Source: Aristolochia californica
Taxonomy: Eukaryota; Streptophyta; Magnoliopsida; Piperales; Aristolochiaceae
Length of the DNA: 64,000 nucleotides
Reading direction: 5' to 3'
Assembly (NCBI GenBank): GCA_029961685.1
Contig: JARWKL010000012.1
Location: 23,297,227-23,361,226, forward strand
Position numbers and translations under genes: made by a program. Of this stretch, positions 54,301-64,000 are shown in pieces. The notes beneath the pieces are model-generated. The model made no database searches and had not been told where the DNA came from. It was given only the letters and a program-made list of their open reading frames with translations. How positions within the stretch are numbered: position 1 is the first letter of the stretch; every line of letters starts with the position of its first letter.

Positions 54301-54420
54301 ACAGCCTAATAGTTTGGAAGCCCACAAACCAAATACAGTGGAACTCAAAGAGAAGCAGGATTGAGCTTACTCAATATATTGGCCAATTAAAAAACGCTAC
54401 GTTCACTTTCCACAAGTTGA
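51339..54420. other. intergenic region between convergent SIEL and eIF2B-beta
   Basis: It contains the two 3' UTRs. No ORF here carries a recognisable domain. A short exon-like block is noted separately at 53733-53812. Confidence 0.5.
53733..53812 (-). CDS. possible small terminal exon, unidentified
   Basis: On the minus strand, after an AACAG acceptor at 53814-53813, the frame reads GPKGGMPLRDGVDALQRKA then a few residues and TGA at 53735-53733. The residue choice looks protein-like. It could be an alternative last exon downstream of eIF2B-beta, an orphan relic, or chance. I recognise no family. Confidence 0.2.
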
Positions 54421-57400
54421 TCACCTCTGAAGCACCAAGTCATCAGCAGAGTAATAATCTGCAATAAGCCGATACATGTATGAGGGATTATGCCCTCCCC
54501 TGTACAAAATGATTCAAATGACATAGTTAAAAAGACCAAAAATTTGAGAGCAATAGTAAACCAGAACTTCAAACAAGAAGGACAACGGTAATCTGCAAGA
54601 GAAAAAAGAAAAAAGAAAATCACAAATATATTTTCCAAGTCCAAAATCTTAAATGTTTTTCTTCTCCTGTATTCTATAGCAATAGCTAGGATTTCATAGA
54701 AGTACAAAACAAAAGAGTACCAATATGAAAGAGTAAACTCTTTTGAACAACCTTATATTGTGGTGTCAGAAATGGAAAGTACAGAGAAAAAATTAACTTA
54801 CGTATCAGTAATGAAAAGACTAACAAGCTTTGGTGGCACATAATCAAATGCTGGATTGACAACATGAAGAGAAGTATGGCCACTGCCAACCTGATAATCT
54901 AAGCAATCTGAAAATTCCCCAAAATCGATCAAGTCCGAAGGGGACTTCATATCATTTAGCAAAACCTCAGGATTGTGAGGGTATAACGGGCACAACTGAC
55001 ATAGAAAACAACAAAAGTTTGGCATCAATGTCCAGCCCAGAATTCTAGTTGTCGAAATATACATTAAATACCAAGACAAATTTGAGTAACAAAGAGATAC
55101 ATCCATATGAATAGAAACACAATCCAAAGTTTACAGCCAGATGAAGACCACTAGAGCAAAAATATAATTTGTAAGGGATGCAATCAGCAAGATGAGACAG
55201 CATAAAAAAGCTTTCATAGGAAAAAAAAATGTGGTAGATGATATTTAGATTGCCAACAAGAATGAATAGTCTCCTCATCAATTTTTACTGAAAAGGGATA
55301 TGCCAGAACATCAATGAGAAAAAAAAAGAAGACTAGTTGAATCATTCCAAAGGGACCGAGATGACCAAAGCATTCTCAAACAAAACCACACATCATAAAT
55401 TCCTGGTTGACAGATTGAGTCAATGTTGCCATAATTACCAAAAGAGCCCTCTGATTTATACATGGAGTACCAATTTATAAACATTTGTAATTGAATGTAT
55501 CTTGGTTATTTATGTATGAGTGTTCATAAATATACATTTATTACTAACTTACGCAGCCACTGAGCTGCAATGTAAGCAAACTACATACAAGTTAATTACA
55601 GGCCTGGTACACTTCTTGGTAAGAAAGCACTTTGTAACTATGCTTTCTTAGGACAGGCCTGATTAGTTGCCAATATACTTCGTTCCATGAGTCCAGTGCA
55701 AGGGCTGGTACAGGTGGGGCTCACCTACCTATATGCTGCCCTCTTAAACCTGAATCAATCAGTATGCAAGCAGCGACTGTCAAGTCTCTGGATATGCATA
55801 CTTGTCATTGCAACAATGCAGTATCTTCTGTAGCCTATGGTGTATCCTGGGCCTAGAAATAATCCATCAGACATCCATACAAGTATACTTTAAAGCCAGT
55901 TGATTCAACTGCCATTACAAAGTTCACATTTTGGACAGACTGGAGTCCAGAAATATCAGGAAACAAATTAGATAAGTGGATATGATTACTAGATTTTCAC
56001 AAAATTAATACAGATCAAATACGTTATATAAAACTATTTTATCAGTTTCACCAGCATCATCATCATTTAGAGAGCAAGACATAATAAATAGTGAGGCCAC
56101 TCAATATGGATGACTAGTGGAAATTAAGTATGCAAGTAAATGGTCATCCTATGACATGGATAAGAATCATAATAACGAAAGTATGCTTACAGTGCCAACA
56201 AATTTTTAGAAAAAATAGAATCACTTTTTAGAAAAAATAAAACCACTCACAACTTTTTTTTTTTGTGTGTGTGTGTGTGTGCGGGGGGTTTACTAAACCT
56301 TATTCAGAGATGATTAAAGAGGCAACAATCGCACCTTGTGACTACCAGCAACCACAACAAAAGGAACTGCATGCCTTTGAGCTGCAAGTGCAACCATGTT
56401 CAACCCAACAGGTGCTATAACTCCACCATTGGCCATTATTGCATGAGCACCAACAATTACCTTTAAGTTGAGAATGAAGATTTAATGCAAAGATGATAAG
56501 ATAAGTCAAATGTAAAACAGACATGTCACAGCTTATTACCATATTCACCCGGGAAATCATAGCAAATACTGCCGAATCAGTGATTACTGTAGTTTGAAGA
56601 CCTTTAGCAGCTAACTCTTTTGCAAGAACATGACCCTGATACCTATGGTATAATGAATTGTGTTAGCACAGGGACACTAACAAGATCAAAATAGTAAAAT
56701 GGAAACTGCAGAAACAGAGAACCATATACGCCACCTTGGAGCACCCTCAGCAACAAAAACTCGGAATGATCTCTTCTTTTCCTTTGCAGCACAGAGAAAC
56801 TCCATCACCGTCCTTGACCGACCCAAAGTCAGTATCACCTCGCTGACAGGAAGCCAAAAAAGAAAAAACATAACGACAAATTACAATAAGAAAAATTTAA
56901 AATTAAAGCCTTTTAAGTAAACTCCCACAAGCAGCCTCTTCCTGATAGAATGCAGGCGGGAAATGCATAAAAAGTAGCAAAGAAAAGCTGTCAAGCCATG
57001 AATAGAGCAACAAAATCTTGAAGATATATAGCCTTTAGCATGCTACAGGGAGCTTAATAGCAAATCATGCATTGGTCTTTCAAGAATCTGGCATGTTTAC
57101 AAGATATTCTCAACTGACAACATGTGCTCACTGTAAACTAGAAAAGGCACATGAGGTCAGCTACCTGATACAAGATAAGCCAACATCAGGATCTAACACA
57201 TGCTTTTAGCAATGATTGATTTAAGTATTGAATAAGAAAACAACATAAGGTAATGAGATAGCAGTTCCAGAACAAAACATCCTAAGCCACACTATGAAGT
57301 GAGAGAGGTTACTTTTGATGAATATGTTCCACTGCTTGATCAGCAATTTGCTCATGGCAAGTGTTGATGTCCAGAATTAGCTCATTAATGGCTTCAATCA

Positions 57401-59999
57401 CATCATGCTTCAGCTTGCGACTCTTAGAATTTTTGTCAGCTGCAGAGAAATAATAAATACATGTTAAGAAAGAGAACTCATACCAAATTTCAAGCTTATA
57501 CCCAGGTGCCATTACATTGTACTTAGGTATATGGAGAGCCAGTGCAGTATTCTACTCCTGAATGAAGACTATGCTACGGCAAGACCTAGCACATATTTTA
57601 ACTTCACAGTTACACTTATGCAGAAAACTTTTTCCAATTATTTGTGTGCAGTGTGAGCAGGCCTCCCCACACACGCAGATGTGTGTGTGCCACATAAGTA
57701 ACACAAGATACACAGAGACAAAGATCAACCCAAGGTCACTCATGTTTATGAAAACAGAGATAAGAAAGGAGACTCAGTTTAAAGAGGCCACAATTTCCTA
57801 TGTTAAGCTCAAGTTTCAGGATAGAAAGTTCTAATTAAGAAAGTTTCTAAGTTGCAAGTTGTTTAGTGGAAAACATCCATTAAATAGCAACTTGATGTTT
57901 TTGTTTAAAGCTTCAATTAGAAAGCCTTTCAAGTAGCAGTCGTGTTTGAAGGTTAGGTCCTTGTTTCTAAATCAGTGAAGCATAAAATTAGCAAGTCTAC
58001 AAGTCGAAATTGTTTCCTGTTTTTAAATTTTTCTTTCTAAAAAGTAGAACTAATTTTAATCCTAATCAGAGTACCTTTCCCTGAATGGAACAGCATATAA
58101 ATTTTCTATTTTTTAGAATATTTACGCCAATAAAAAGCCTTCATATATATAGGCTACCTATACAGGGAAATCTATCTTTTGATGATTGAATGGAGTTTTA
58201 ATTATCGTTCTCCCTTGGACAAACTTATCCTTTGGTTTCTTTTCTCTGTTTGCTAATTTTTTAATAACTTCAGAATCCTACCTTCATCCTTCAAGTTTTA
58301 CCCATCAAACCTCAATTCAGCTTATAGTTTTTATGTTGTTGCAGACATATAAGTTACCCAGATTCAAGAAGAAGCTATCAACTTCAATATTCCTTGAATC
58401 TAAACCATTGTGCTGCGTCAATTGATATTGACTCAGTTATGCAATTATAAACTTCCCTCTATGAATGATTGAGCATCCCTATAGTTTATACCAACTAAAT
58501 CATCCACAGAATGCAAGAGAAGTTTTACAGCCAGCCCCACAGAGTTAGGATACGGCTGCCAAAATTAGATTATGATAACAGCGATGACAGAGTATGGAAG
58601 CAAAAAACTAAAAAACTAAATAATTTTTTAACCAGTAAATCTTTTCCATATCTTACATTTACTCTTTCCTTCAGATTCACCTCCAGAAGAACACGTATTA
58701 CCACGAGCTGCTGAATCAGGTATATCCTCAAGTAAGGTTTGCAAAGAAGGTGCTCGCAAAGTGCTTCTTGAAGCAGCGGCCACTGCTGCGGCAGAAAGCA
58801 CCAACCCCTGCCGACATCCTCCTACATCATCTTCATCATCACTTCCAATCGATACAGTGAGATCCGCAATCCCTGTGGTTGCTAGAGAAAGATCCTCCTC
58901 TCTAATTATATGCAAGACCCGCCTCACAATGTTGCCAACTGCAAGCTCTGCCAAAGACAACATTGACGTAAAAGTTATCAATGCGTAAGTTCCACAAATA
59001 ATTGAAAATCAAAGAAATGTCAACATGAACATGCTTTTTGGCCAGAATATATTCCACACGACCAAGAACCAAGACAGCTAGCAGTTTCAAGTTTTTAATG
59101 TTTGAGAATCAGAAAATCTTATTAAGTAACCACAACAAAAGTAAGATATCATCATGCATGAAACAGACATCAAAACATCAAACATCAAAAGCACATCCAG
59201 GTATCGAACAAGGACATGGTGGAAATCAGTTCTTTTTCATTCTTATAGAATCATGCACAGCAGTAGACACCAGCAGCAATTCATGCAGAATAACATAAGC
59301 AGCAACATGAAAACTTCATTTAGACAGTTTCAGGGCATATTTCCATGGAATGCTGATGACATGCACATCTGGTATATTAATATGGGACCTAGATTTATGT
59401 CAAAAAAATATGGGACCTAGATCAATAACACAACAACCAAATCAGAGTTAGAGCAAGGCCTAAAAGTCTTCTTGGAAAGCACGATAAATTTAATTACGCA
59501 CTACATCTTCTTTTCTTTTCTTTTTTTGTTTTTGCTAAATCACTATCCAAATTCATGTGAAGTGTATCTATGAGGAACCCAATAAGCATATTGGGTTCAT
59601 ATTGAATTCAAATGGAAACCCGTTAACAAAAGTAATCTAAACTAAACTGTATTATATATTAAAATGACAAAAATACTTTTATATACACTTTATGAATTTA
59701 ACGTAGTATAAAATAACAAAATTCCATTGTATATATTTTAACATAATATAAAAAACAAAAAATACATATGTTTGAGTGTGAGTGTGAGTGTGAGTGTGCA
59801 TAAGTCCACAAGTGTGTCTGAGTACAAGTATGTAAGTCCCCACAGATGTGAATTGGATTGTCTAAGAACCCAGATGTGTATAAATGTGTGTGAGACCATA
59901 TTTGTGCAAATCCACAGGTGTATGTGAGAATGTGTGAGCCGGTCTTTGTGTGTATGTCCATGCGTGCATGTGAGAGAGAGAATGTTTATGTGTGTGCAG

Positions 60000-60042
<43 letters not shown>

Positions 60043-61211
60043 TGGTATTTTCTCTGTAAAAATTAAAGTGCATAAATGTGTGCACTGTAATCTATATTAA
60101 AACTGTTTAGTTGGGTCCAAGACTCATCCCAAAATGACAAACCAACTTAGGAAACCTATTTCCCAACTAATAAACTCAAGATCTTTGTACTCACTAATCC
60201 AAATGGGACTATTCCTTAACACTCTCCCTCACGTGTAAGCCCTCTTTTGTGGCTCTACAAGTAGATAATTTAGGTGTAGGCCCTCATTCGTGGCTCTACA
60301 AGTGGATAATTTAGGTGTAGACCCACATATAAGTACCTGCTATGATACCATGTTAAGTTGGGTCCAAGGCACATCCCAAAATGATTAGCTAACTTAGGAA
60401 GCCTATTTCCCAACTAATAAACTCAAGATCTTTGTACTCACTAATCCATGTGGGATTATTCCTTAACAAAAACAAATGTAAAAATCATATACTTATATTG
60501 GCCAAAAAAAAAAAAAAAAAATTGGGTTCATACATGCTCAAGTCCAATATGCTTAACTGTTTTTTTTTTTCAGAAAACCCCTTAACCAAGTGAGTAAAAC
60601 CCAAACGAAACCATTAAGAGATGGACATTCAATAAGAGTCTAATTAGATACCCATTTATTAACTGGTTGGACTTGGGTTTTCACCTAACAGGTTGGATTT
60701 GGACCCACTGACAACCCAACCAAGTCCAAATAAATTAAACAGAAAGAAATGAAGTAACAAATAATCAATGGTCACCATCAAACATACAATAGCAGATAAT
60801 CCAGAACTCTATAAGAGCTATACCAAAACAAGATGAGTAACAAAATACCAACCAACAGGATTTGCCGCAATCAGCTGCTCTCCTACCACTTTTACGGCCT
60901 CAATCAATGAGGCAGCCTGGTTAGTATGCGGCACCCTGTGCTGAGAGATCACTGACCTCAATAAATCAGCAGTGCACTTTGCAGTGGCATGTGAACCCTC
61001 AATCTTACTGCCACCAGAATAAAGATAACATACTAATCAATATCAATAAAGAGACATGAAATTTACCAAGAAATGTCTGTCAAAGTTTTCTTTATAGCAC
61101 AACAACTTCAATATGCATAAAAATAGTTCCCAAACTTCAACGGGAAGTCGTGAATTACCGCTTTTTAAGCTTGGCAATGAACTCATTCACGAGGGCTTGA
61201 GTATCAGGCAT
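54421..61211 (-). CDS. eIF2B-beta: translation initiation factor eIF2B subunit beta, 9 exons
   Basis: Minus-strand exons: 61211-61159, 61007-60853, 58947-58657, 57439-57313, 56842-56735, 56642-56540, 56460-56335, 54995-54802, 54499-54421. All are GT-AG and in frame, giving 411 aa from MPDTQALVNEFIAKLKK to DYYSADDLVLQR. The N-terminal helical part (residues 1-110) includes NPVELAVGNIVRRV. An acidic/serine linker follows (GSDDEDDVGG), then the Rossmann-like eIF2B alpha/beta/delta fold: VILTLGRSRTV, FRVFVAEGAPRYQGH, TTVITDSAVFAMISRVNMV, VIVGAHAIMANGG and CPLYPHNPEVLL. The beta subunit belongs to the regulatory core of eIF2B, the GDP-GTP exchange factor for eIF2. An AG|GTGCTTGATC junction 11 bases before the ATG suggests a 5' UTR intron. 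Exon 3 has two in-frame donors 6 bases apart (58657 or 58663). Length is normal for the family. Confidence 0.95.
54996..56334. other. eIF2B-beta intron 7, nothing recognised
   Basis: AT-rich intron without recognisable elements, except a short (GT)n run followed by GCGGGGGG near 56265-56287. Confidence 0.5.
57440..58656. other. eIF2B-beta intron 3, nothing recognised
   Basis: Only chance ORFs were seen. No repeat termini or coding motif were found. Confidence 0.5.
59775..60038 (+). repeat. GT-rich microsatellite region
   Basis: GAGTGT units at 59774-59799 lead through degenerate GT-rich sequence to a pure GT run of about 18 units at 60002-60038. It lies in eIF2B-beta intron 2. It creates long artefactual ORFs on both strands. 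Confidence 0.9.
60104..60468 (-). mobile_element. TRIM element, 365 bp, perfect 5-bp TSD AAAAC
   Basis: The LTRs are 60104-60221 and 60351-60468 (118 bp each). In minus orientation they start TGTTAAGGAATAGTCC and end AACTTAACA. The primer site is TGGTATCATAGCAGGTAC (60350-60333). The polypurine-like GTGAGGGAGAG abuts the second LTR. The interior carries two units of the same 42-bp repeat as the copy at 20801. AAAAC flanks both sides (60099-60103, 60469-60473). It is in sense orientation with respect to eIF2B-beta, in intron 2. Confidence 0.92.
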
Positions 61212-61221
61212 GATCAAGCAC

Positions 61222-61950
61222 CTGCATATATATGCCCAGAAGGAAAATCACTTTGAGAACAAGAAATGTTTATTCAGGAAAAAAAATTAACAAGCACCAG
61301 TGAACCAAATTGAAATGTGTGGAACAGTAAAAGACAACACTCCGAATTTCTCAAAAGGTCGCTTCAATGCATGCTTGACGTCGAAAAGTCGTTGCTTACA
61401 TATAGATCATAATGACAAGCAAAAGGGGGTAGGGAGAAGAAAAATAAAACAGGGTTAGGAAAGTCACTTACGGTAATTCAAATCAAAAGGATAGAATAAT
61501 AAAAGAATGATCCTCTTTTCGTCCGTCAAGCTTGGCGGCGGGCTATGAGGACAGCTATTAGTCGGGAGATAGTATAGAAATCCTGCAGGTGCGATGTACA
61601 GAAAAAAATCAAATATAATCATTCCACACACCAAAGAAGAAACACATTATTTTAACTGCTAAAAATTAAGAAGAAAAATAAAATAGTAAAGAATCTGACT
61701 AACCTTCCTGTTGGGGGATCCATCGGGGAAAATCAAAGTCTCAAGGGCAACAACAGAAAAACGACCACGTTTGGAAAGGAAGAAAATGGGTGTAGAAAAG
61801 GGATTAAATGGAAAAAATAGCTAGAAAAAATGAGTATAGATGACGACTTGTAGAAAACAAAATAATGGAAGGGCTGGTTTAGGGTTATCGCAGGCAGCAG
61901 GAAGAAGATAGGAAAGAAAGCAAAAAAATTGGGCCTTCTCGTGAAAGAGA
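61222..61950 (-). promoter_or_regulatory. eIF2B-beta 5' UTR intron and upstream region
   Basis: The acceptor TATGCAG|GTGCTTGATC at 61228-61222 indicates a leader intron. A plausible donor is AGGAAG|GTTAGT near 61705, which would give an intron of about 480 bases. The promoter would then lie near 61750-61950, a purine-rich stretch without a clear TATA box. The splice motifs are seen; the start site is inferred. Confidence 0.35.
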
Positions 61951-62089
61951 TACTTTCTATATTCCAAAAACAACCTCCAATAAAACATAAAATCTCTCAT
62001 GTATTAAAAGAATATCTCTGAGTTTGTCTCTTAAATAATGTGCTTTAATGTCACAAAGAAAATAACTTCTGAATTTTTTTATTTCCATA

Positions 62090-62280
62090 GGGTCTGTTCG
62101 GAACACATGAAAATAAAATAAAATAAAATAAAATAAAAATTTGACCATTATTATTCCCAAAATAGTTTGTAAAAGTGAGATAATAATCAAATTCTCCTTT
62201 TAACTAACTATTTTTTAGAATAATAATGGTCAAATTCTTATTTTCTTTTCTTTTCTTTTCCATGGGTTCCAAACATACCC
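62090..62280. mobile_element. foldback MITE, 191 bp
   Basis: The left end GGGTCTGTTCGGAACACATG pairs with the right end CATGGGTTCCAAACATACCC. The interior continues the pairing, with AATTTGACCATTATTATTC on the left and its complement on the right, so almost the whole element is one hairpin. TA flanks both sides. The GGGTxTGTTxGGAA terminus resembles Tourist-type MITEs, but a 3-bp TWA duplication is not clean. Confidence 0.75.
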
Positions 62281-62734
62281 TAATGCAATAATTATCTTTT
62301 TGAGCTAACATCATAAATTTAAAAGTCATGTTTGATTTAGCATTGGCCTCAGCGACGAACCCCCCGTGGATTGTCTATTATCACAGCTTCTCCATTAAAC
62401 TCATAATTAATTTGGGACAGACATGCATACGTGAAAATTTTGTTAATTTGTCTTTCTTAGACTTTAATTCAAACTTCTTTCAAATTCATGTGGCATGTTT
62501 AAGACCAAATTCACATTGAATTTGGACTAATTCTCGTCTTTTAGTTTTAATTCATGATTGGAAAACTCAATTTTTTCTTTACAAATATATAAACTTCAAG
62601 TTCTTAAGTTGTAAGAGCCCATTCGATCTCGTGGACTCAGTCCATAAGTAGCCCATTTGTTTTACTGAGTCTACCTAAGAATCCAAATTTGGCCACTAGA
62701 TTTAATTAAGTCATCAGACCTTTTTTTATTGGGC

Positions 62735-62880
62735 ATGACCTCTACATAAAATTAGACATGACCTCTCTACATAAACCCTGTATAAAATTGTCTATACAGT
62801 GCATAAAATTGTTCATAAACACTGCATAATATTATGCATAATCCTTATTCAATAATCAAACACAAAAACATCTGTGTCTT
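62735..62880. mobile_element. internal fragment of the hAT family
   Basis: Closely resembles 14155-14300 of the intact hAT element: ACCTCTACATAAAATT, CTGCATAA..., TTATTCAATAATCAAACAC. No termini are present. It abuts a minus-strand LINE remnant. Confidence 0.75.
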
Positions 62881-63450
62881 GACTGCTTCATTTAAGTCAC
62901 AAAAACCCACAGGTCCAGGGAATGCCAGAAGTACAACACCATTGCTATTTGTGATGGCCCTGCCCACACCAGCGGCCAGGATCATCAATTTATGACCCGT
63001 TGAAAATTAAGTAACAACCAGCTGCCAAAACTAATGATAGATCTCAGTAAGAGCTAGTCCAAAGCAAAGTGTAGTGAATTGAGTGCTCTATCACTGACCC
63101 AAGGGAGTTGTGCTTATTGTTGAATGTTTTGCCATTCTTTATAACCAGGCTCCATGGAACAGCTACTCTAAAAAGCTTTACCACATTTTGGCAGGGGCCA
63201 TGTATGGGATTATGCTATAAACTGTGAGAGTTTGACTGACAGATTGAGATGTTGAATTTCCTAAAGATGGCACCCCATACTGTGCGACTGAAAGAACAGT
63301 GTAAGAAAATCTGATAGTGAAAAGACTGAAGAGGAGGACATACTGAATGATATAAGATGAAAGGAGCCCATGAGCAGTCCAACAAAAAGGTTTCTCGTGA
63401 GCTAAGTTCCGTCAGGTCATTGGTTTCAACCCAATCCAACTTACTATTTC
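62880..63450 (-). mobile_element. LINE remnant (zf-RVT, RNase H), minus strand
   Basis: The minus-strand readings are HYQIFLHCSFSRTVWGAIF (63330-63265, zf-RVT) and ITNSNGVVLLAFPGPVGFC (about 62975-62915, RNase H), in the order expected for an antisense LINE. Both are broken by shifts. Confidence 0.6.
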
Positions 63451-63762
63451 TGGTCTACCAAAACCTAGTCTGACTAGAGCTCTGGTGGTATTACAGCTAC
63501 TGGCAGCACAAAGTCTTTGTTAATTACTTTCCATTATACTTCCAAATGAACGAAGAAGAATTCAAACCAAAATGAAACTTTACCAGTAAACATGCCCATT
63601 CCTAACAAGTAAGCTCATAAAAAAATCGCCTACCACAGCCAAGAGTAACATATAAACAAATATATGTAACAATAGCTATAATTGTAAAACATCAAAAGGA
63701 ACCACAAACATCATGTTGTGACTGAAAGAGCAGTGTAAGAAAATCTGATAGTGAAAAGACTG
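63287..63762. repeat. 42-bp direct repeat pair
   Basis: ACTGAAAGAACAGTGTAAGA... at 63287-63328 recurs at 63721-63762 with one substitution, separated by 392 bases. It encodes part of the LINE zf-RVT motif, so the second copy is a LINE scrap or the mark of a local rearrangement. Confidence 0.8.
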
Positions 63763-63764
63763 GA

Positions 63765-64000
63765 GTGCCTATTAATTTAAATGTGCCTACTGAATCTCAA
63801 AACTCACAATCTCAACCACTATGTTCACATTCGCAGCCAAAAGATAATCGCCAAGATACTGGCAGAAAATTTAGAATAACACGGACTGGCAGAATAAGGT
63901 TGAATGGAATCAAATTGGAAAGATCAGCTTACCTGTGGTCTATTTTGTGATTTCTGTCGGCAAAGCCCAAGTCGACTAGAGCGACGAAGAATTGATGACG
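63765..64000. other. right edge, unidentified exon-like sequence
   Basis: The plus strand is open as PINLNVPTESQNSQSQPL... to 63950. The minus strand at 64000-63933 reads RSSRLGLCRQKSQNRPQ before a strong CAG|GTAAGC donor at 63932-63931. Either could be an exon of a gene continuing to the right, but no family was recognised. Confidence 0.2.

Noticed and set aside
54074..54364. 96-codon plus-strand ORF
   Set aside because: Antisense to the eIF2B-beta 3' region, no domain, no splice or promoter context.
59738..60085. 115-codon minus-strand ORF rich in His and Thr
   Set aside because: It is translated from the GT-rich microsatellite; simple-sequence artefact.

Overview
The window is plant nuclear DNA, almost certainly from an angiosperm. 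It has GT-AG introns, plant-type gene families, Ty1-copia and L1-type retroelements with initiator-tRNA-Met-like primer sites, TRIMs, and hAT and Tourist-like elements. No rRNA, tRNA, CRISPR array, operon or bacterial feature was seen. The species cannot be named from sequence alone; long TE-filled introns suit a woody, slowly turning-over genome, but that is a guess.

Three complete protein genes could be rebuilt exon by exon, each with a continuous reading frame across every junction. (1) 5172-35803 (+): a peroxisomal NAD carrier (PXN/PMP38-like member of the mitochondrial carrier family), 11 exons, 362 aa, only 1,089 coding bases in 30.6 kb. (2) 38613-51338 (+): a SIEL / Integrator subunit 4-like HEAT-repeat protein, 8 exons, about 807 aa. 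(3) 61211-54421 (-): translation initiation factor eIF2B subunit beta, 9 exons, 411 aa. A fourth gene is cut by the left edge: the first coding exon of a DnaJ (Hsp40) protein at 1198-1112 (-). The genes are unrelated housekeeping loci with no sign of working as a unit. SIEL and eIF2B-beta converge tail to tail across 51.3-54.4 kb.

Most of the rest is transposable-element debris inside introns. Plant L1-type LINE pieces (RT, zf-RVT, RNase H, poly-A tails) lie at about 10.6, 13-16, 16.2, 17.2-18.3, 24.9-26.5, 28.4-28.8, 30.4-33.2, 42.4-46.6, 49 and 63 kb. Several are 5'-truncated with readable target-site duplications (TSDs), and one LINE is nested inside another. Ty1-copia remnants lie at 19.2-21.5 (+), 33.5-34.5 (-), 41.8-42.3 (-) and 42.6-43.1 kb (-). 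A small TRIM family is present as two full copies and one solo LTR, all with perfect 5-bp TSDs. A 1.13-kb non-autonomous hAT element with an exact 8-bp TSD splits a LINE, and fragments of the same family recur at 37 kb and 62.8 kb. Two MITEs (47.7 and 62.1 kb) and several fresh tandem duplications complete the picture.

I found no clear undescribed functional system. The best leads are the TRIM family with internal tandem repeats, the nested insertion chronology, the sense-strand bias of intronic LINEs, and three short unexplained exon-like blocks (834-964, 53733-53812, 63765-63950).
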